Below are positions 51,583 to 60,114 of a DNA stretch of 64,000 bases, piece by piece. The notes beneath the pieces are model-generated. The model ran no database searches. It was given only the letters and a program-made list of their open reading frames with translations, and was not told the DNA's origin. The position numbers were made by a program, and so were the translations under genes. This DNA comes from Alcaligenes faecalis (GTDB lineage Bacteria; Pseudomonadota; Gammaproteobacteria; Burkholderiales; Burkholderiaceae_B). The first letter of the stretch is position 1. Every line of letters starts with the position of its first letter. Location of the stretch: positions 2,108,001-2,172,000 of the forward strand of contig NZ_CP031012.1 in the NCBI RefSeq assembly GCF_009497775.1. Reading direction: 5' to 3'.

Positions 51583-52980
51583 ATGAGTACGACACGTATT
51601 GAACAGGATTCCATGGGAACCATTGAGGTTCCCGCCGACCACTATTGGGGCGCGCAGACACAGCGCTCGATCCAGAACTTCCCGATTGGCCGCGACCGCT
51701 TCCAGTGGGGCCGCAGCATGATCGAGTCGCTGGGTATCCTGAAAAAATCCACGGCCCTGGCCAACCAGGAACTGGGCGAGTTGCCCGACGAGCTGGCCCA
51801 GCTGATTGTCAAAGCGGCTGATGAAGTGATTGCAGGCCAGTGGGATACCGAATTCCCGCTGGTGGTGTTCCAGACCGGCTCTGGCACCCAAAGCAATATG
51901 AACGTGAACGAGGTAATCTCCAACCGCGCCATTGAACTGGCCGGTGGCGAGAAGGGCAGCAAAAAGCCCGTCCACCCGAATGACCACGTGAACCGCGGCC
52001 AATCCTCCAACGATACCTTCCCCACCGCCATGTACATTGCCGTGGGTCTGGAATGTCAGCGCCGCCTGCGCAAAGACGTAGGTCAGCTGCGCGACACCCT
52101 GGCCGCCAAAGCAAAGCAATTCAACAGCATTGTGAAAACCGGCCGCACCCACTTGCAAGATGCCACGCCCATCACACTGGGCCAGGAAATTGGAGCCTGG
52201 GTTGCGCAGATCGATTTCGGCCTGCAAACCGTGGACAAGGCGCTGGACGGCATCTACCAACTGGCTATCGGCGGCACTGCCGTGGGTACGGGTCTGAACG
52301 CCCATCCCCAGTTTGGCGAGCGCACAGCCGCCCATATAGCCAAGATCACAGGCCTGCCATTCCAGGCTGCTGAAAACAAGTTCTTCGCACTGTCGGCCCA
52401 CGACGCACTGGTGAACCTGTCCGCTTCCTTGCGTACCCTGGCCGGTGCCTTGATGAAGATGGCCAACGACGTGCGTTGGCTGGCCAGCGGTCCTCGTTGC
52501 GGGATTGGCGAGCTGCAAATCCCCGAGAACGAGCCCGGTTCCTCCATCATGCCCGGCAAGGTCAACCCCACTCAGTGCGAAGCGCTGACCATGGTGGCCG
52601 TGCAGGTATACGGTAACGATGCAGCTGTGGGCTTTGCTGGCAGCCAAGGCAACTTCCAGTTGAACGTCTACAAACCTGTGATGGTGCACAATGTGCTGGA
52701 AAGCATTGCCCTGATCAGTGACGCTTGCCTGGCTTTTGACGAGCATTGCGCCCAGGGTCTGGAGCCCGTCATGGAGAAAATCCAGCACAATCTGGACCAG
52801 AACCTGATGCTGGTGACCGCCTTGAACCGCCACATCGGCTACGACAAGGCTGCCTACATTGCCAAGACTGCCCACAAGGAAGGCCTGACCCTGCGTGAGT
52901 CCGCCCTGAAATCCGGCTATCTGAGCAACGAGCAGTACGATCAGTGGATTGTGCCGCTGGATATGACCCACCCAGGCTAA
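51583..52980 (+). CDS. fumC: class II fumarate hydratase
   Basis: Iron-free fumarase converting fumarate to malate in the TCA cycle, 465 residues, homotetramer. [25 protein letters not shown] opens the protein, followed by [46 protein letters not shown] and the lyase signature [11 protein letters not shown] with the mobile-loop serine. ATG 51583 is preferred over the adjacent ATG 51580 because GGAG is then five bases upstream and the start aligns with E. coli FumC. It may be read from its own promoter or from the upstream operon. A long hairpin follows. Confidence 0.96.
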   Translation: MSTTRIEQDSMGTIEVPADHYWGAQTQRSIQNFPIGRDRFQWGRSMIESLGILKKSTALANQELGELPDELAQLIVKAADEVIAGQWDTEFPLVVFQTGSGTQSNMNVNEVISNRAIELAGGEKGSKKPVHPNDHVNRGQSSNDTFPTAMYIAVGLECQRRLRKDVGQLRDTLAAKAKQFNSIVKTGRTHLQDATPITLGQEIGAWVAQIDFGLQTVDKALDGIYQLAIGGTAVGTGLNAHPQFGERTAAHIAKITGLPFQAAENKFFALSAHDALVNLSASLRTLAGALMKMANDVRWLASGPRCGIGELQIPENEPGSSIMPGKVNPTQCEALTMVAVQVYGNDAAVGFAGSQGNFQLNVYKPVMVHNVLESIALISDACLAFDEHCAQGLEPVMEKIQHNLDQNLMLVTALNRHIGYDKAAYIAKTAHKEGLTLRESALKSGYLSNEQYDQWIVPLDMTHPG

Positions 52981-53005
52981 GTTTCAGCCTCGGCTATGCT
53001 AGACC

Positions 53006-53033
53006 GTATTCGCCCCTTTACTGGGGCGAATAC
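53006..53033 (+). terminator. hairpin downstream of fumC
   Basis: GTATTCGCCCC-TTTACT-GGGGCGAATAC is a perfect 11-pair stem, but no T tract follows. It may mark the 3' end of the fumC message or act with Rho. Confidence 0.55.
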
Positions 53034-53108
53034 GTAAACAGCGTAGCCATTGACCCTATGAAAGAGTAGGGGAGTGTTTCATGCCACCTATCTGCCTTTC
53101 ACTGCCTT

Positions 53109-54290
53109 ATGCATATAAAGAAAACCTTCAGCTTGTCCTCTGCATTTGCAGCCACCGTGCTGGGCCTGGCTGCGGCCATTTCTCCGGTAGCGATCCAGGC
53201 ACAATCTGAACCTGTTCCTGCTATCAGCGGGCCGGCTGTCTCGGTCGAAACCCTGGCCAGCGGGCTGGAACACCCTTGGGCCATGGCTTTTTTGCCCAAT
53301 AATGCCGGCATTCTGATTACCGAACGCCCAGGCCGCCTGCGCGTTTGGACCAAAGAAAATGGCTTGTCCGAGCCGATTGCTGGTGTGCCTAAAGTCCACG
53401 CGCAATCCCAGGGCGGCTTGCTGGATGTGGCGCTAGCCCCGGATTTTTTCCGTAGCCGCCGCATTTATCTGGCTTATGCCGAGCGCCGCGACAAACAGAA
53501 CTCCGCCACAACCGTGGGCTACGGCGTGCTGTCCTCGGACCTGAAACGTATCGACGCCTTCCGCCCGATTTTCCGTCAGGAGCCAGCCTTGTCTACGGGA
53601 CAGCACTATGGTGTGCGCATGGCCTTTGATCCGGGTGGACGAGACCTGTACATCGCCCTGGGCGAGAACAATCAGCCTGCCACCGCGCAGGAGCTGGACC
53701 ACCTTCAAGGCAAGGTCGTGCGCATTCGTCCGGATGGCATTGTGCCGCGCGACAATCCTTTCCGCAGCCAACGGGGTGCCAGAGCAGAAATCTGGAGCTA
53801 CGGCCACCGCAACCCGCAAGGCATGGCCTGGAATCCCTGGACGAACGAATTGTGGGTCGCTGAGCATGGCCCGCAAGGTGGTGATGAACTGAACCGGATT
53901 CAAGCCGGTGCCAACTATGGCTGGCCTTTGCGTACCGAAGGGCAAGGCTATGACGGCAAACCCATTCCCAACGCCAGCTCAACCCCTATTGAGGGGCTGA
54001 CCGAACCTTTCCATTACTGGTCAGTCTCGCCCGCCATCAGCGGCATGGCTTTCTATAACGACGAACGCGTCCCGGACTGGCAGCACAGCCTGTTTGTGGG
54101 GGCCTTGAAAGAACAAGCCTTGATTCGTCTGCAGTTTGACGAAGAGGACGGCCATATCGTCGGTGAGGAACGCCTGCTCCAAGACCTGAAGCAACGTATT
54201 CGGGATGTTCGTGTCGGACCGGATGGTGATGTCTATGTGCTGACCGACGAAAACGACGGCCAGCTTCTGCGCATCCAGCCCAAGTCGTGA
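53109..54290 (+). CDS. PQQ-dependent aldose sugar dehydrogenase (YliI/Asd type), periplasmic
   Basis: Soluble six-bladed propeller enzyme of 393 residues, expected to oxidise aldoses with PQQ in the periplasm. A signal peptide (FAATVLGLAAAISPVAIQA) precedes ETLASGLEHPWAMAFLPN. Family features are LITERPGRLRVW, the catalytic-site segment QSQGGLLDVALAPDF, HYGVRMAFDPGG, EIWSYGHRNPQGMAWNP and ELWVAEHGPQGGDELN. It corresponds to E. coli YliI. No PQQ synthesis genes are seen here, so the cofactor must be made elsewhere or taken up. Convergent with the methyltransferase gene, five bases apart. Confidence 0.9.
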   Translation: MHIKKTFSLSSAFAATVLGLAAAISPVAIQAQSEPVPAISGPAVSVETLASGLEHPWAMAFLPNNAGILITERPGRLRVWTKENGLSEPIAGVPKVHAQSQGGLLDVALAPDFFRSRRIYLAYAERRDKQNSATTVGYGVLSSDLKRIDAFRPIFRQEPALSTGQHYGVRMAFDPGGRDLYIALGENNQPATAQELDHLQGKVVRIRPDGIVPRDNPFRSQRGARAEIWSYGHRNPQGMAWNPWTNELWVAEHGPQGGDELNRIQAGANYGWPLRTEGQGYDGKPIPNASSTPIEGLTEPFHYWSVSPAISGMAFYNDERVPDWQHSLFVGALKEQALIRLQFDEEDGHIVGEERLLQDLKQRIRDVRVGPDGDVYVLTDENDGQLLRIQPKS

Positions 54291-54294
54291 ACTC

Positions 54295-55083
54295 TTAAGC
54301 CGGTTTGCGACTGCGCGTCGCAATAAAGCTGGGCAGGTATTTCTCGATCTCAAAGCGCGGGGCGGGGTGCATTTCTTCGATGTAATCGACCAGATGCAAA
54401 CCCGCTTCCAGCTGCCCGCCAATCTGCTGCGCCAAGGAATGCCCAAAAACCAAAGGCTCCATACGAGCCTGCTTGGCTTGCAGTACCTCGGCATCCAGAC
54501 TGCTCAAGTCCGAGTAAGGGACCGTAAATTTGGGGCGAATCAAGCCCTGCTGAGCATAGCTGGGGTCCCGGTCTGCAATAAACACCGCCGGATTGAAGAA
54601 GCTGGACATCAAACACCCACCCGGACACAGAACGCGGGCGCATTCTTTCCAGACCAGGCTGATATCGGGCACATACTGGTTAGAAATCGGGTGCAAGATC
54701 AGATCAAAACTCTCGGAAGCAAAGCGCGACAAATCGCACATATCGCCTTGTTCGATCTGCAAGGACAAGCCATCACGCTCGGCCACCATACGGTCTTTGT
54801 CCAACTGCCCGGCAGACAGATCAAACACCGTTACCTTGGCCCCGGCAGCCGCCAGAATAGGCGCTTGCTGCCCACCGGCACTGGCCAGACATAAAACGGA
54901 CTTACCTTGAATATCGCCCAGCCAATCCGCAGAAACTGGCGAGGGCAGCAAATGCACTTGCCATTGCCCGCGACGGGCCTGTTCAACCTGCTCGCTACTG
55001 ACAGGCAAGGACCAGGGGCTTTCGGTTTGCGCTTGTTTATCCCAGGCGCGGGCATTGTGATCAAGTAAAGAGGAATCTGACAT
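54295..55083 (-). CDS. class I SAM-dependent methyltransferase, function unknown
   Basis: Methyltransferase of 262 residues. The SAM-binding motif I reads VLCLASAGGQQAPILAAAG (near 64-82), followed by VFDLSAGQLDKD with the acidic ribose contact and EQGDMCDLSRFASESFDLI as motifs II/III. The N-terminal HNARAWDKQAQTESPW resembles the wording of small ubiquinone/UbiE-like or SmtA-like methyltransferases but gives no substrate. ATG 55083 is chosen; a GTG at 55104 is a weaker option. Together with the convergent sugar dehydrogenase it forms no obvious pathway. The uspA gene lies upstream on the same strand behind its own terminator. Confidence 0.82.
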   Translation of the reverse strand: MSDSSLLDHNARAWDKQAQTESPWSLPVSSEQVEQARRGQWQVHLLPSPVSADWLGDIQGKSVLCLASAGGQQAPILAAAGAKVTVFDLSAGQLDKDRMVAERDGLSLQIEQGDMCDLSRFASESFDLILHPISNQYVPDISLVWKECARVLCPGGCLMSSFFNPAVFIADRDPSYAQQGLIRPKFTVPYSDLSSLDAEVLQAKQARMEPLVFGHSLAQQIGGQLEAGLHLVDYIEEMHPAPRFEIEKYLPSFIATRSRKPA

Positions 55084-55208
55084 AAGTGGTTCTTTTGTAG
55101 TCACTATCGCTGTATTGAAACACAGCCCTATCGTGCCCGGCGGCCGAGTGAAGATTTTTTTATGCCCTCAGGCTCTAACAAGAGCAGCAAACCGAGCTTC
55201 AAAAGCAT

Positions 55209-55234
55209 AAAAAAAGGCCGTCTCAAGGACGGCC
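55209..55234 (-). terminator. uspA terminator
   Basis: GGCCGTC-CTTGA-GACGGCC on the minus strand followed by seven T residues. Confidence 0.92.
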
Positions 55235-55259
55235 TGCACAGACTGAAAAGTCAGCTCAA

Positions 55260-55685
55260 TTACTTGATCAGGGTCACGGGCACGTTCACCAGGCTCAGCA
55301 CCTTGGTGGTAACCGAACCCAGCACCAGACCGGGCAGGGCGCTCAGGCCACGCGTACCCATCACAATGTGATCAATCTGGTTCTTTTCCACATAGTCCTT
55401 GATGGTCTGGGCAGCGTTACCAGCAATAATGCTTTCCTTGATCTTCAGGGGCGAACCGGCCAGCACGGCACGAGCAGGCAAAAGCGCATTGCTGCCTTCG
55501 TCCTGGTAGTAAGCCTGCAGCACATCTTCCGAGAAAAAGCGTTTGACGTTGCCCGACACAATCGGTGTAGGAACAGCCAGCACGTGCAAAGTGGCTTCTG
55601 GTTTGCCCGTTAGGATATCCACGGCTGTTTGCAAAGCGCGAGTGGAAGCATCAGACCCATCGACAGGAACGAGAACATTAAGCAT
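55260..55685 (-). CDS. universal stress protein, UspA family
   Basis: ATP-binding stress protein of 141 residues. It begins MLNVLVPVDGSDASTRALQ, the standard Usp start with the adenine-contact Asp, and carries the nucleotide motif G-x2-G-x9-G-S as GTRGLSALPGLVLGSV near residues 110-125. A VMGTRG segment before it is typical of ATP-binding Usps. It is divergent from a c-type cytochrome gene, and a perfect FNR-type box lies 85 bases ahead of its start, consistent with many Usp genes being induced when oxygen is low. Confidence 0.92.
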   Translation of the reverse strand: MLNVLVPVDGSDASTRALQTAVDILTGKPEATLHVLAVPTPIVSGNVKRFFSEDVLQAYYQDEGSNALLPARAVLAGSPLKIKESIIAGNAAQTIKDYVEKNQIDHIVMGTRGLSALPGLVLGSVTTKVLSLVNVPVTLIK

Positions 55686-55769
55686 GAAGACCTCTTGTAG
55701 TGTGTGAACTGTTTAAGTATGAAGCAATAACTTCTACTAGGACATTACAGAATAAGCGCGCAGACCAAC

Positions 55770-55783
55770 TTGATCAGTATCAA
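55770..55783. promoter_or_regulatory. FNR/ANR-type box between uspA and the cytochrome c gene
   Basis: TTGAT-CAGT-ATCAA is a perfect match to the FNR half-sites. It is 85 bases upstream of uspA and about 150 bases upstream of the cytochrome gene, so uspA is the more likely target. Confidence 0.75.
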
Positions 55784-55936
55784 GACCCACCGCTATTTGC
55801 TAAAGGCTGTTCTATCATAACCGTATGATCTCGATGTGGATGCCACATCGCCCCGTTTATATGCGGAAAAATACAAGCGTAACATCCCAGGCAGAACCCC
55901 ATTTCTTGCGCCCGTTTTACTTAGGAGGTACCCCTC

Positions 55937-56275
55937 ATGAGCTTGAAGCAGCTACTGGTCTGTACGGCCTTGTTCAGTGCCGGTTTCACCGCCCAGGCGG
56001 CCGAGGCCAGCTTTGACTCGGTCAAGGATGTGCTGACCAGAAATGCTTGTCTGTCCTGTCATACCGTAGACAGAAAAGTGGTCGGTCCGGCGTACAAGGA
56101 CATCGCCACCAGGCGCAAGGACGATCCGGCCAACGCTGACGTGATTGCCCAGCATATCCGTCAAGGCAGCAAGGGTGTGTATGGACCGCTGCCCATGCCT
56201 GCGAATGCGGCCATTTCTGATGCCGATATCAAGGCGGTGGTGGATTGGATCATGGCGGGTGCGCCAAAAGAATAA
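55937..56275 (+). CDS. periplasmic class I c-type cytochrome (c551/c552-like)
   Basis: Small electron carrier of 112 residues. A signal peptide (LKQLLVCTALFSAGFTAQA) precedes the mature protein. Heme attachment is at Cys38-x2-Cys41-His42 in ACLSCHTVD, and the distal ligand is most likely Met87 in GPLPMPAN. KVVGPAYKDIA after the heme site is typical of cytochrome c551/c552. GGAGG is well spaced before the ATG. It probably passes electrons to a terminal oxidase or nitrite reductase. An FNR-type box shared with uspA lies upstream. Two hairpins follow it. Confidence 0.92.
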   Translation: MSLKQLLVCTALFSAGFTAQAAEASFDSVKDVLTRNACLSCHTVDRKVVGPAYKDIATRRKDDPANADVIAQHIRQGSKGVYGPLPMPANAAISDADIKAVVDWIMAGAPKE

Positions 56276-56296
56276 GCAGGGTGTCTACACACAGGG

Positions 56297-56325
56297 AAAC
56301 GGTCATCGGAGGGTGGCCGTTTTTC
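56297..56325 (+). terminator. possible cytochrome c gene terminator
   Basis: AAACGG and CCGTTT arms with some inner pairing, followed by TTCTTG; weaker than the bidirectional element downstream. Confidence 0.5.
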
Positions 56326-56463
56326 TTGCCTGTTCCTCTGCTCATAACTGCGGTTTTATATGGATTGCGGTTTTCCATGCAATCCTGCGGCCATCATCTT
56401 GAGGTGAAAAGACAAACACAGCATCTTCGACCAAAGGCGAGTCCACAAAACCCCAAGGCAATA

Positions 56464-56498
56464 AAAAAGCCTGGTTGCATCAACAGCCAGGCTTTTTT
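56464..56498. terminator. bidirectional terminator between cytochrome c and MFS genes
   Basis: AAAAAAGCCTGG and CCAGGCTTTTTT flank an 11-base loop; serves both convergent transcripts. Confidence 0.92.
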
Positions 56499-56516
56499 CT
56501 ACAACATCAGATCGAC

Positions 56517-57734
56517 TTAAAGGCTGTCGTCCCGCTTCATCTTTTTAGCGTACTGCGATGGCTGGAAGCTCCAGGCCATGATCGCGACCAGAACCGCCAT
56601 GGCCGCATGCAGCATCCAGCCCGCCTGAAAGCCATTGCTCATCTCACGCAGCTGCACGCTGATCATGGGAAAGAGGGCCGCAATCGGAAAGCCACCACCT
56701 TGCATCAAGGCGCTCAAGGTCCCGGCACGTGCCGCATCCGGGAAGTGATCCAGAGCCACCAGAAGCAGCAAGGAAAAGCAGCCGCCCAAGCCAATGCCGA
56801 TAATAATCGCCCACAGATAGGGGGCCATATCAGGAATATAGGCAAAAGCCAGGAAACCGACGAACTGACACGCCAGCGCCAACCACACCCACATGCGACG
56901 ATCTTTATTCTTGGCTGCCAAGGTAGGCAGGCCAAAGGCGGCAATCGCTTGTGCCACCGACAAGACCGCCACCAGACTACCGCTGGCTTCTGCCGTCCAG
57001 CCCCGGTCCTGATAGAACGTTGCCAGCCAAGTCACCAAGGAGGCATAGCCGCCATTGATCAGGCCAAAACACACAATCAAGGTCCAGGTACGAGGACGAG
57101 CCAGCAGGGACAAGGAGGGAGGCGACAAATTCGCACCCGGCACCTCACGCGGCACCACTTTCCAGGCAATCCACAAGGCCACGCTGATCGGCAAGGCCCA
57201 GAACGCCAGAGCAATACGCCAGCTATCCGTCAAGGAACTGACCCAGGGCGTAATCTGCGCACCCAAGGCACCGCCGCCCATCAAGGTGGCGGAATACACG
57301 CCGGTAACCTGAGCGATATGGCGCGGAAACTGCTCCTTGATCAAACCGGGCATCCCGGCTTGCAGCAAGGACACGCCCAAACCACAGATCAATGCCGTTG
57401 CAATCAGGCTGGCTCCGTTGGGCACAAACCAGCGCAGCACACAGCCCAGACACAGCAGGAGCAGGGACGTAATCAGCACATGACGCAGCGCCAGAACGCG
57501 CCGCAAGGAGGGCATACAGAAAGCACCCAGACCCATCACCATCATGGGCAGCAAGGTCAACCAGGCCAGGCTGCTCAAGGGCATGTCCAAACCCTGGGCA
57601 ACCTGTCGTGCCAAGGTACCGCTGGATGTCAGAAAAGGGCGCAGGTTCAGCCCGACCAGAATGACGAAAGCCAGCCATAAACCTGGGCTGGCCTGAACGC
57701 TCGTCGACGACGGAGCAGTCTGAGTAGAAGACAT
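56517..57734 (-). CDS. MFS transporter, CynX/NimT family
   Basis: Inner-membrane transporter of 405 residues with twelve helices. LAFVILVGLNLRPFLTSSGTLA near the N-terminus and LPMMVMGLGAFCMPSLRR are the distinctive CynX/NimT signature (cyanate transport, 2-nitroimidazole export). I chose ATG 57734; a TTG at 57773 would add 13 polar residues. It is on the same strand as the periplasmic ankyrin gene 54 bases upstream, and may be cotranscribed with it. There is no adjacent cyanase, so cyanate is not specially favoured. Confidence 0.85.
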   Translation of the reverse strand: MSSTQTAPSSTSVQASPGLWLAFVILVGLNLRPFLTSSGTLARQVAQGLDMPLSSLAWLTLLPMMVMGLGAFCMPSLRRVLALRHVLITSLLLLCLGCVLRWFVPNGASLIATALICGLGVSLLQAGMPGLIKEQFPRHIAQVTGVYSATLMGGGALGAQITPWVSSLTDSWRIALAFWALPISVALWIAWKVVPREVPGANLSPPSLSLLARPRTWTLIVCFGLINGGYASLVTWLATFYQDRGWTAEASGSLVAVLSVAQAIAAFGLPTLAAKNKDRRMWVWLALACQFVGFLAFAYIPDMAPYLWAIIIGIGLGGCFSLLLLVALDHFPDAARAGTLSALMQGGGFPIAALFPMISVQLREMSNGFQAGWMLHAAMAVLVAIMAWSFQPSQYAKKMKRDDSL

Positions 57735-57788
57735 AAAATCGTTGTTGTTGTGATTAGAAGAAAAATGCTGCAACCACGCGGCTTGTGC

Positions 57789-58463
57789 TTATGGATTCGC
57801 TCCGGCCTGTTCCAGAATCTCGGCCATCTCGGTCTGACTGCGCTGTCGGGCCAGGCTCAAGGGCAGAACACCCTGACGATCCGGCAGATTCACATCTGCC
57901 CCGGCCTTGATCAGCAAGCGCAGCACTTCCTGATGCTCCGGGCCCCCGTCGGACAGCACAATGGCTTCATGCAAGGCAGTCCAGCCCAGATAATTCACGT
58001 GATTGGGGTCTACGCCCGCCGCCAGTAAAAGACGCACGACATCGACATAACCATGCTCAGCGGCCGGAATCAGCGCCGTACCGCCATAGCGGTTCACGCT
58101 ACGCAGATCGGCGCCGTTGTCCAGAGTCATGCGCAGGATTTCCAGACGACCTTGTGCGCCCGCAACCAGATACGGGCTGTCGTGAATGGAATCGGCCTGG
58201 TTTACATCTGCACCGGCACGTATCAACTGCCGGGCAATATCAATATGGTTCAACCACGTTGCACGCAACAAGGGGCTTTGCCCTTGCTCGTCGCTGACAC
58301 TGACGCTGGCGCGAGCTCGTTTTTCCGAGAGAATTTCGCGCACCTTGGCGCTATCGCCTTGCTCTACCGCTTCCAGCAATACTGTTTGCGACCACACACT
58401 GCCACTCCCCAAGGCCAAGCTCATCGCCATTCCAGCCAGCAAGCTTTGCAGTGATACTTTCAT
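57789..58463 (-). CDS. exported ankyrin-repeat protein
   Basis: Protein of 224 residues with a signal peptide (LLAGMAMSLALGSGSVWS) and about five ankyrin repeats: QSPLLRATWLNHIDIARQLI, then units with GADVNQAD, GADLRSVNRYG, GVDPNHVNYLG and GADVNLPD. Ankyrin repeats bind other proteins; in bacteria some periplasmic ones associate with catalase or stress enzymes. No partner gene is evident here except the MFS transporter downstream and a LysR gene upstream on the same strand. Function is unknown. Confidence 0.88.
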   Translation of the reverse strand: MKVSLQSLLAGMAMSLALGSGSVWSQTVLLEAVEQGDSAKVREILSEKRARASVSVSDEQGQSPLLRATWLNHIDIARQLIRAGADVNQADSIHDSPYLVAGAQGRLEILRMTLDNGADLRSVNRYGGTALIPAAEHGYVDVVRLLLAAGVDPNHVNYLGWTALHEAIVLSDGGPEHQEVLRLLIKAGADVNLPDRQGVLPLSLARQRSQTEMAEILEQAGANP

Positions 58464-58565
58464 GCGCTTCCCCCGTCATGGCATTGGCCCCGCAGGACCA
58501 AACGTCTATAAATAGCATAGTTAGGCCTTGGGCAACACAGATTCATAAGCATACTGCTTATTTTC

Positions 58566-59519
58566 TTAAGGGTAAGCTTGACCCGCTGCGGCCACATCCA
58601 GTTCAGGCTGGGACATCAATCGATCCAGCTCGCTGCGCAGATAATTCAGGAATACGCGGGTTTTCTGCGGCATCAGACGCGAGGGCAGCAAAGCCAGAAT
58701 AGGGAAGGGTGCAAACTCCCAATCAGGCAAGACGCGCTCCAGGTGCACACAATCCGGATCCAGTTTTCGTTCCAGCAAGGAAGAGGCCGTAATGCCCAGA
58801 TCATGCACGGCCAGCTTGCGCATCATGATGGCGTTATTGACGGTGATGGAACCTTCCACAATCGCGTCATAGCGCTCCTGATTCGGGCCTCGCAAGGACC
58901 AGATCCGGTCCGGGCTGGCGGGGCGGGCGCAAATACAGGTATGTCCTGCCAATTCGGAAGGATGCTTGGGACGCCCCTTGCGGTCCAGATAATTACGGGT
59001 GGCATACAGCCCCAGGCGAATCTGCCCCAACATGGTGGCCACAGCGCTGGAGTCCGGCTGAGCTCCCACGCGGATCACGCAATCGTAGTTGTCTGCCTGC
59101 AAATCAATAGGCCGTATGGTCAGGTCAAACTCCAGCTCAATATCCGGGTACTGTTGATTGAAACCACGAATAATGGCGGGCATCAGCACGATGCTGAAAC
59201 TGGCCGGCATGGAAACCCGCAAACGTCCTTTGGGGGTCTGGGCTACATCCAGCAATTGCTCATGAGCCAGACGAGCCTGCTCGACCACGGCCAGACAGCG
59301 CTCGAAATACACTTGCCCGGCGTCGGTCACATCCACATTGCGCGTGCTGCGCTTGAGCAGGGCCACGCCCACTTCTTTTTCCAGTTCCCGGATGCGGCGT
59401 GACACAGTAGAAACCGGCATACCCAGGGCTTGAGCGGCACGGCTAAAGTGGCGGGCGCGGGCCACTTCCACGAAAATCGCGATGTCGTTGAGCAGGGGCC
59501 CGGCGATAATGGTACTCAT
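58566..59519 (-). CDS. LysR-family regulator, divergent from a DUF4148 gene
   Basis: Transcription factor of 317 residues with an N-terminal winged helix (FVEVARARHFSRAAQALGMPVSTVSRRIRELE, about 15-47) and a LysR effector domain. PVSTVSRRIRELEKEVGVALL matches the CrgA/DmlR-like branch. It is divergent from the small secreted DUF4148 gene, and a TTCCAT-GA-ATGGAA dyad lies directly before its start, suggesting autoregulation. The ankyrin gene is 102 bases downstream on the same strand. Effector unknown. Confidence 0.88.
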   Translation of the reverse strand: MSTIIAGPLLNDIAIFVEVARARHFSRAAQALGMPVSTVSRRIRELEKEVGVALLKRSTRNVDVTDAGQVYFERCLAVVEQARLAHEQLLDVAQTPKGRLRVSMPASFSIVLMPAIIRGFNQQYPDIELEFDLTIRPIDLQADNYDCVIRVGAQPDSSAVATMLGQIRLGLYATRNYLDRKGRPKHPSELAGHTCICARPASPDRIWSLRGPNQERYDAIVEGSITVNNAIMMRKLAVHDLGITASSLLERKLDPDCVHLERVLPDWEFAPFPILALLPSRLMPQKTRVFLNYLRSELDRLMSQPELDVAAAGQAYP

Positions 59520-59527
59520 TTGAATTG

Positions 59528-59541
59528 TTCCATGAATGGAA
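59528..59541. promoter_or_regulatory. dyad next to the LysR start
   Basis: TTCCAT-GA-ATGGAA, perfect, eight bases ahead of the LysR start codon. Another dyad, TTCGCT/AGCGAA (59603-59623), lies near the DUF4148 gene and may be a leader hairpin. Confidence 0.4.
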
Positions 59542-59658
59542 ATACGTTTGCAATATTAAGGGTTTTTACTAGGTCTGGAAAGGCTCATACTCCATCTAAC
59601 GATTCGCTAAACACAACAGCGAACCACCGAAAAACACACCGTAGATTTGGAGTAAATA

Positions 59659-59976
59659 ATGAAAAACATCGCACGCGCAACTATCGCCAGCCTGATTCTT
59701 GGTGCCACCGCTTTGAGCGGCACTGCCATGGCAGCCACCAACAATGTCGCCACTGGCGAAAACCTGAACTACCCAACGATTCAATCGACCGACGCTCCTT
59801 TGAGCCGTCAGCAAGTGGTTCAGGAACTGGCTGCTGCACAAGAGCAAGGCTACATTAGCACGGGTTCCATGGGCGACTACCCACGTATCGATACCCGTTC
59901 CGAGCTGAGCCGCGATCAGGTTGCTGCCCAAGCCAAAGACTGGAACAACAACAACGGTTCTTTCGTCGCCTACTAA
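59659..59976 (+). CDS. small secreted DUF4148-domain protein
   Basis: Protein of 105 residues with a clear signal peptide (ATIASLILGATALSGTAMA). The mature part carries LSRQQVVQELAAAQEQGYIS and ELSRDQVAAQAKDW, two copies of the SRxQVxxEL-type unit that defines DUF4148, a family common in Burkholderiales. The two half-sites resemble helix-forming repeats. Function is unknown. AGATTTGGAG lies upstream of the ATG. It is monocistronic and followed by a terminator. Confidence 0.85.
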   Translation: MKNIARATIASLILGATALSGTAMAATNNVATGENLNYPTIQSTDAPLSRQQVVQELAAAQEQGYISTGSMGDYPRIDTRSELSRDQVAAQAKDWNNNNGSFVAY

Positions 59977-60013
59977 GCTGATTGATCCCTAGTTAGTCCT
60001 GACTTCCCCCTTG

Positions 60014-60041
60014 AAACGCCTCTTCGGAGGCGTTTTTTTTT
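60014..60041 (+). terminator. DUF4148 gene terminator
   Basis: AAACGCCTC, TTCG loop, GAGGCGTTT followed by a T run. Confidence 0.93.
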
Positions 60042-60049
60042 ATCAGCTG

Positions 60050-60080
60050 TTGACCTTCCCATCGGGTCAAGCCCTAAAGT
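60050..60080 (+). promoter_or_regulatory. CueR-like (MerR family) copper promoter of copA
   Basis: -35 TTGACC (60050-60055) and -10 TAAAGT (60075-60080) are separated by 19 bases, the over-long spacer that MerR-family activators need. The first half TTGACCTTCCC is identical to that of the E. coli copA promoter; the right arm is GGTCAA (60065-60070). No cueR gene is in the window. Confidence 0.75.
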
Positions 60081-60114
60081 GGCTGCATTGACGATCCATT
60101 GAAGGGTGATTTCG

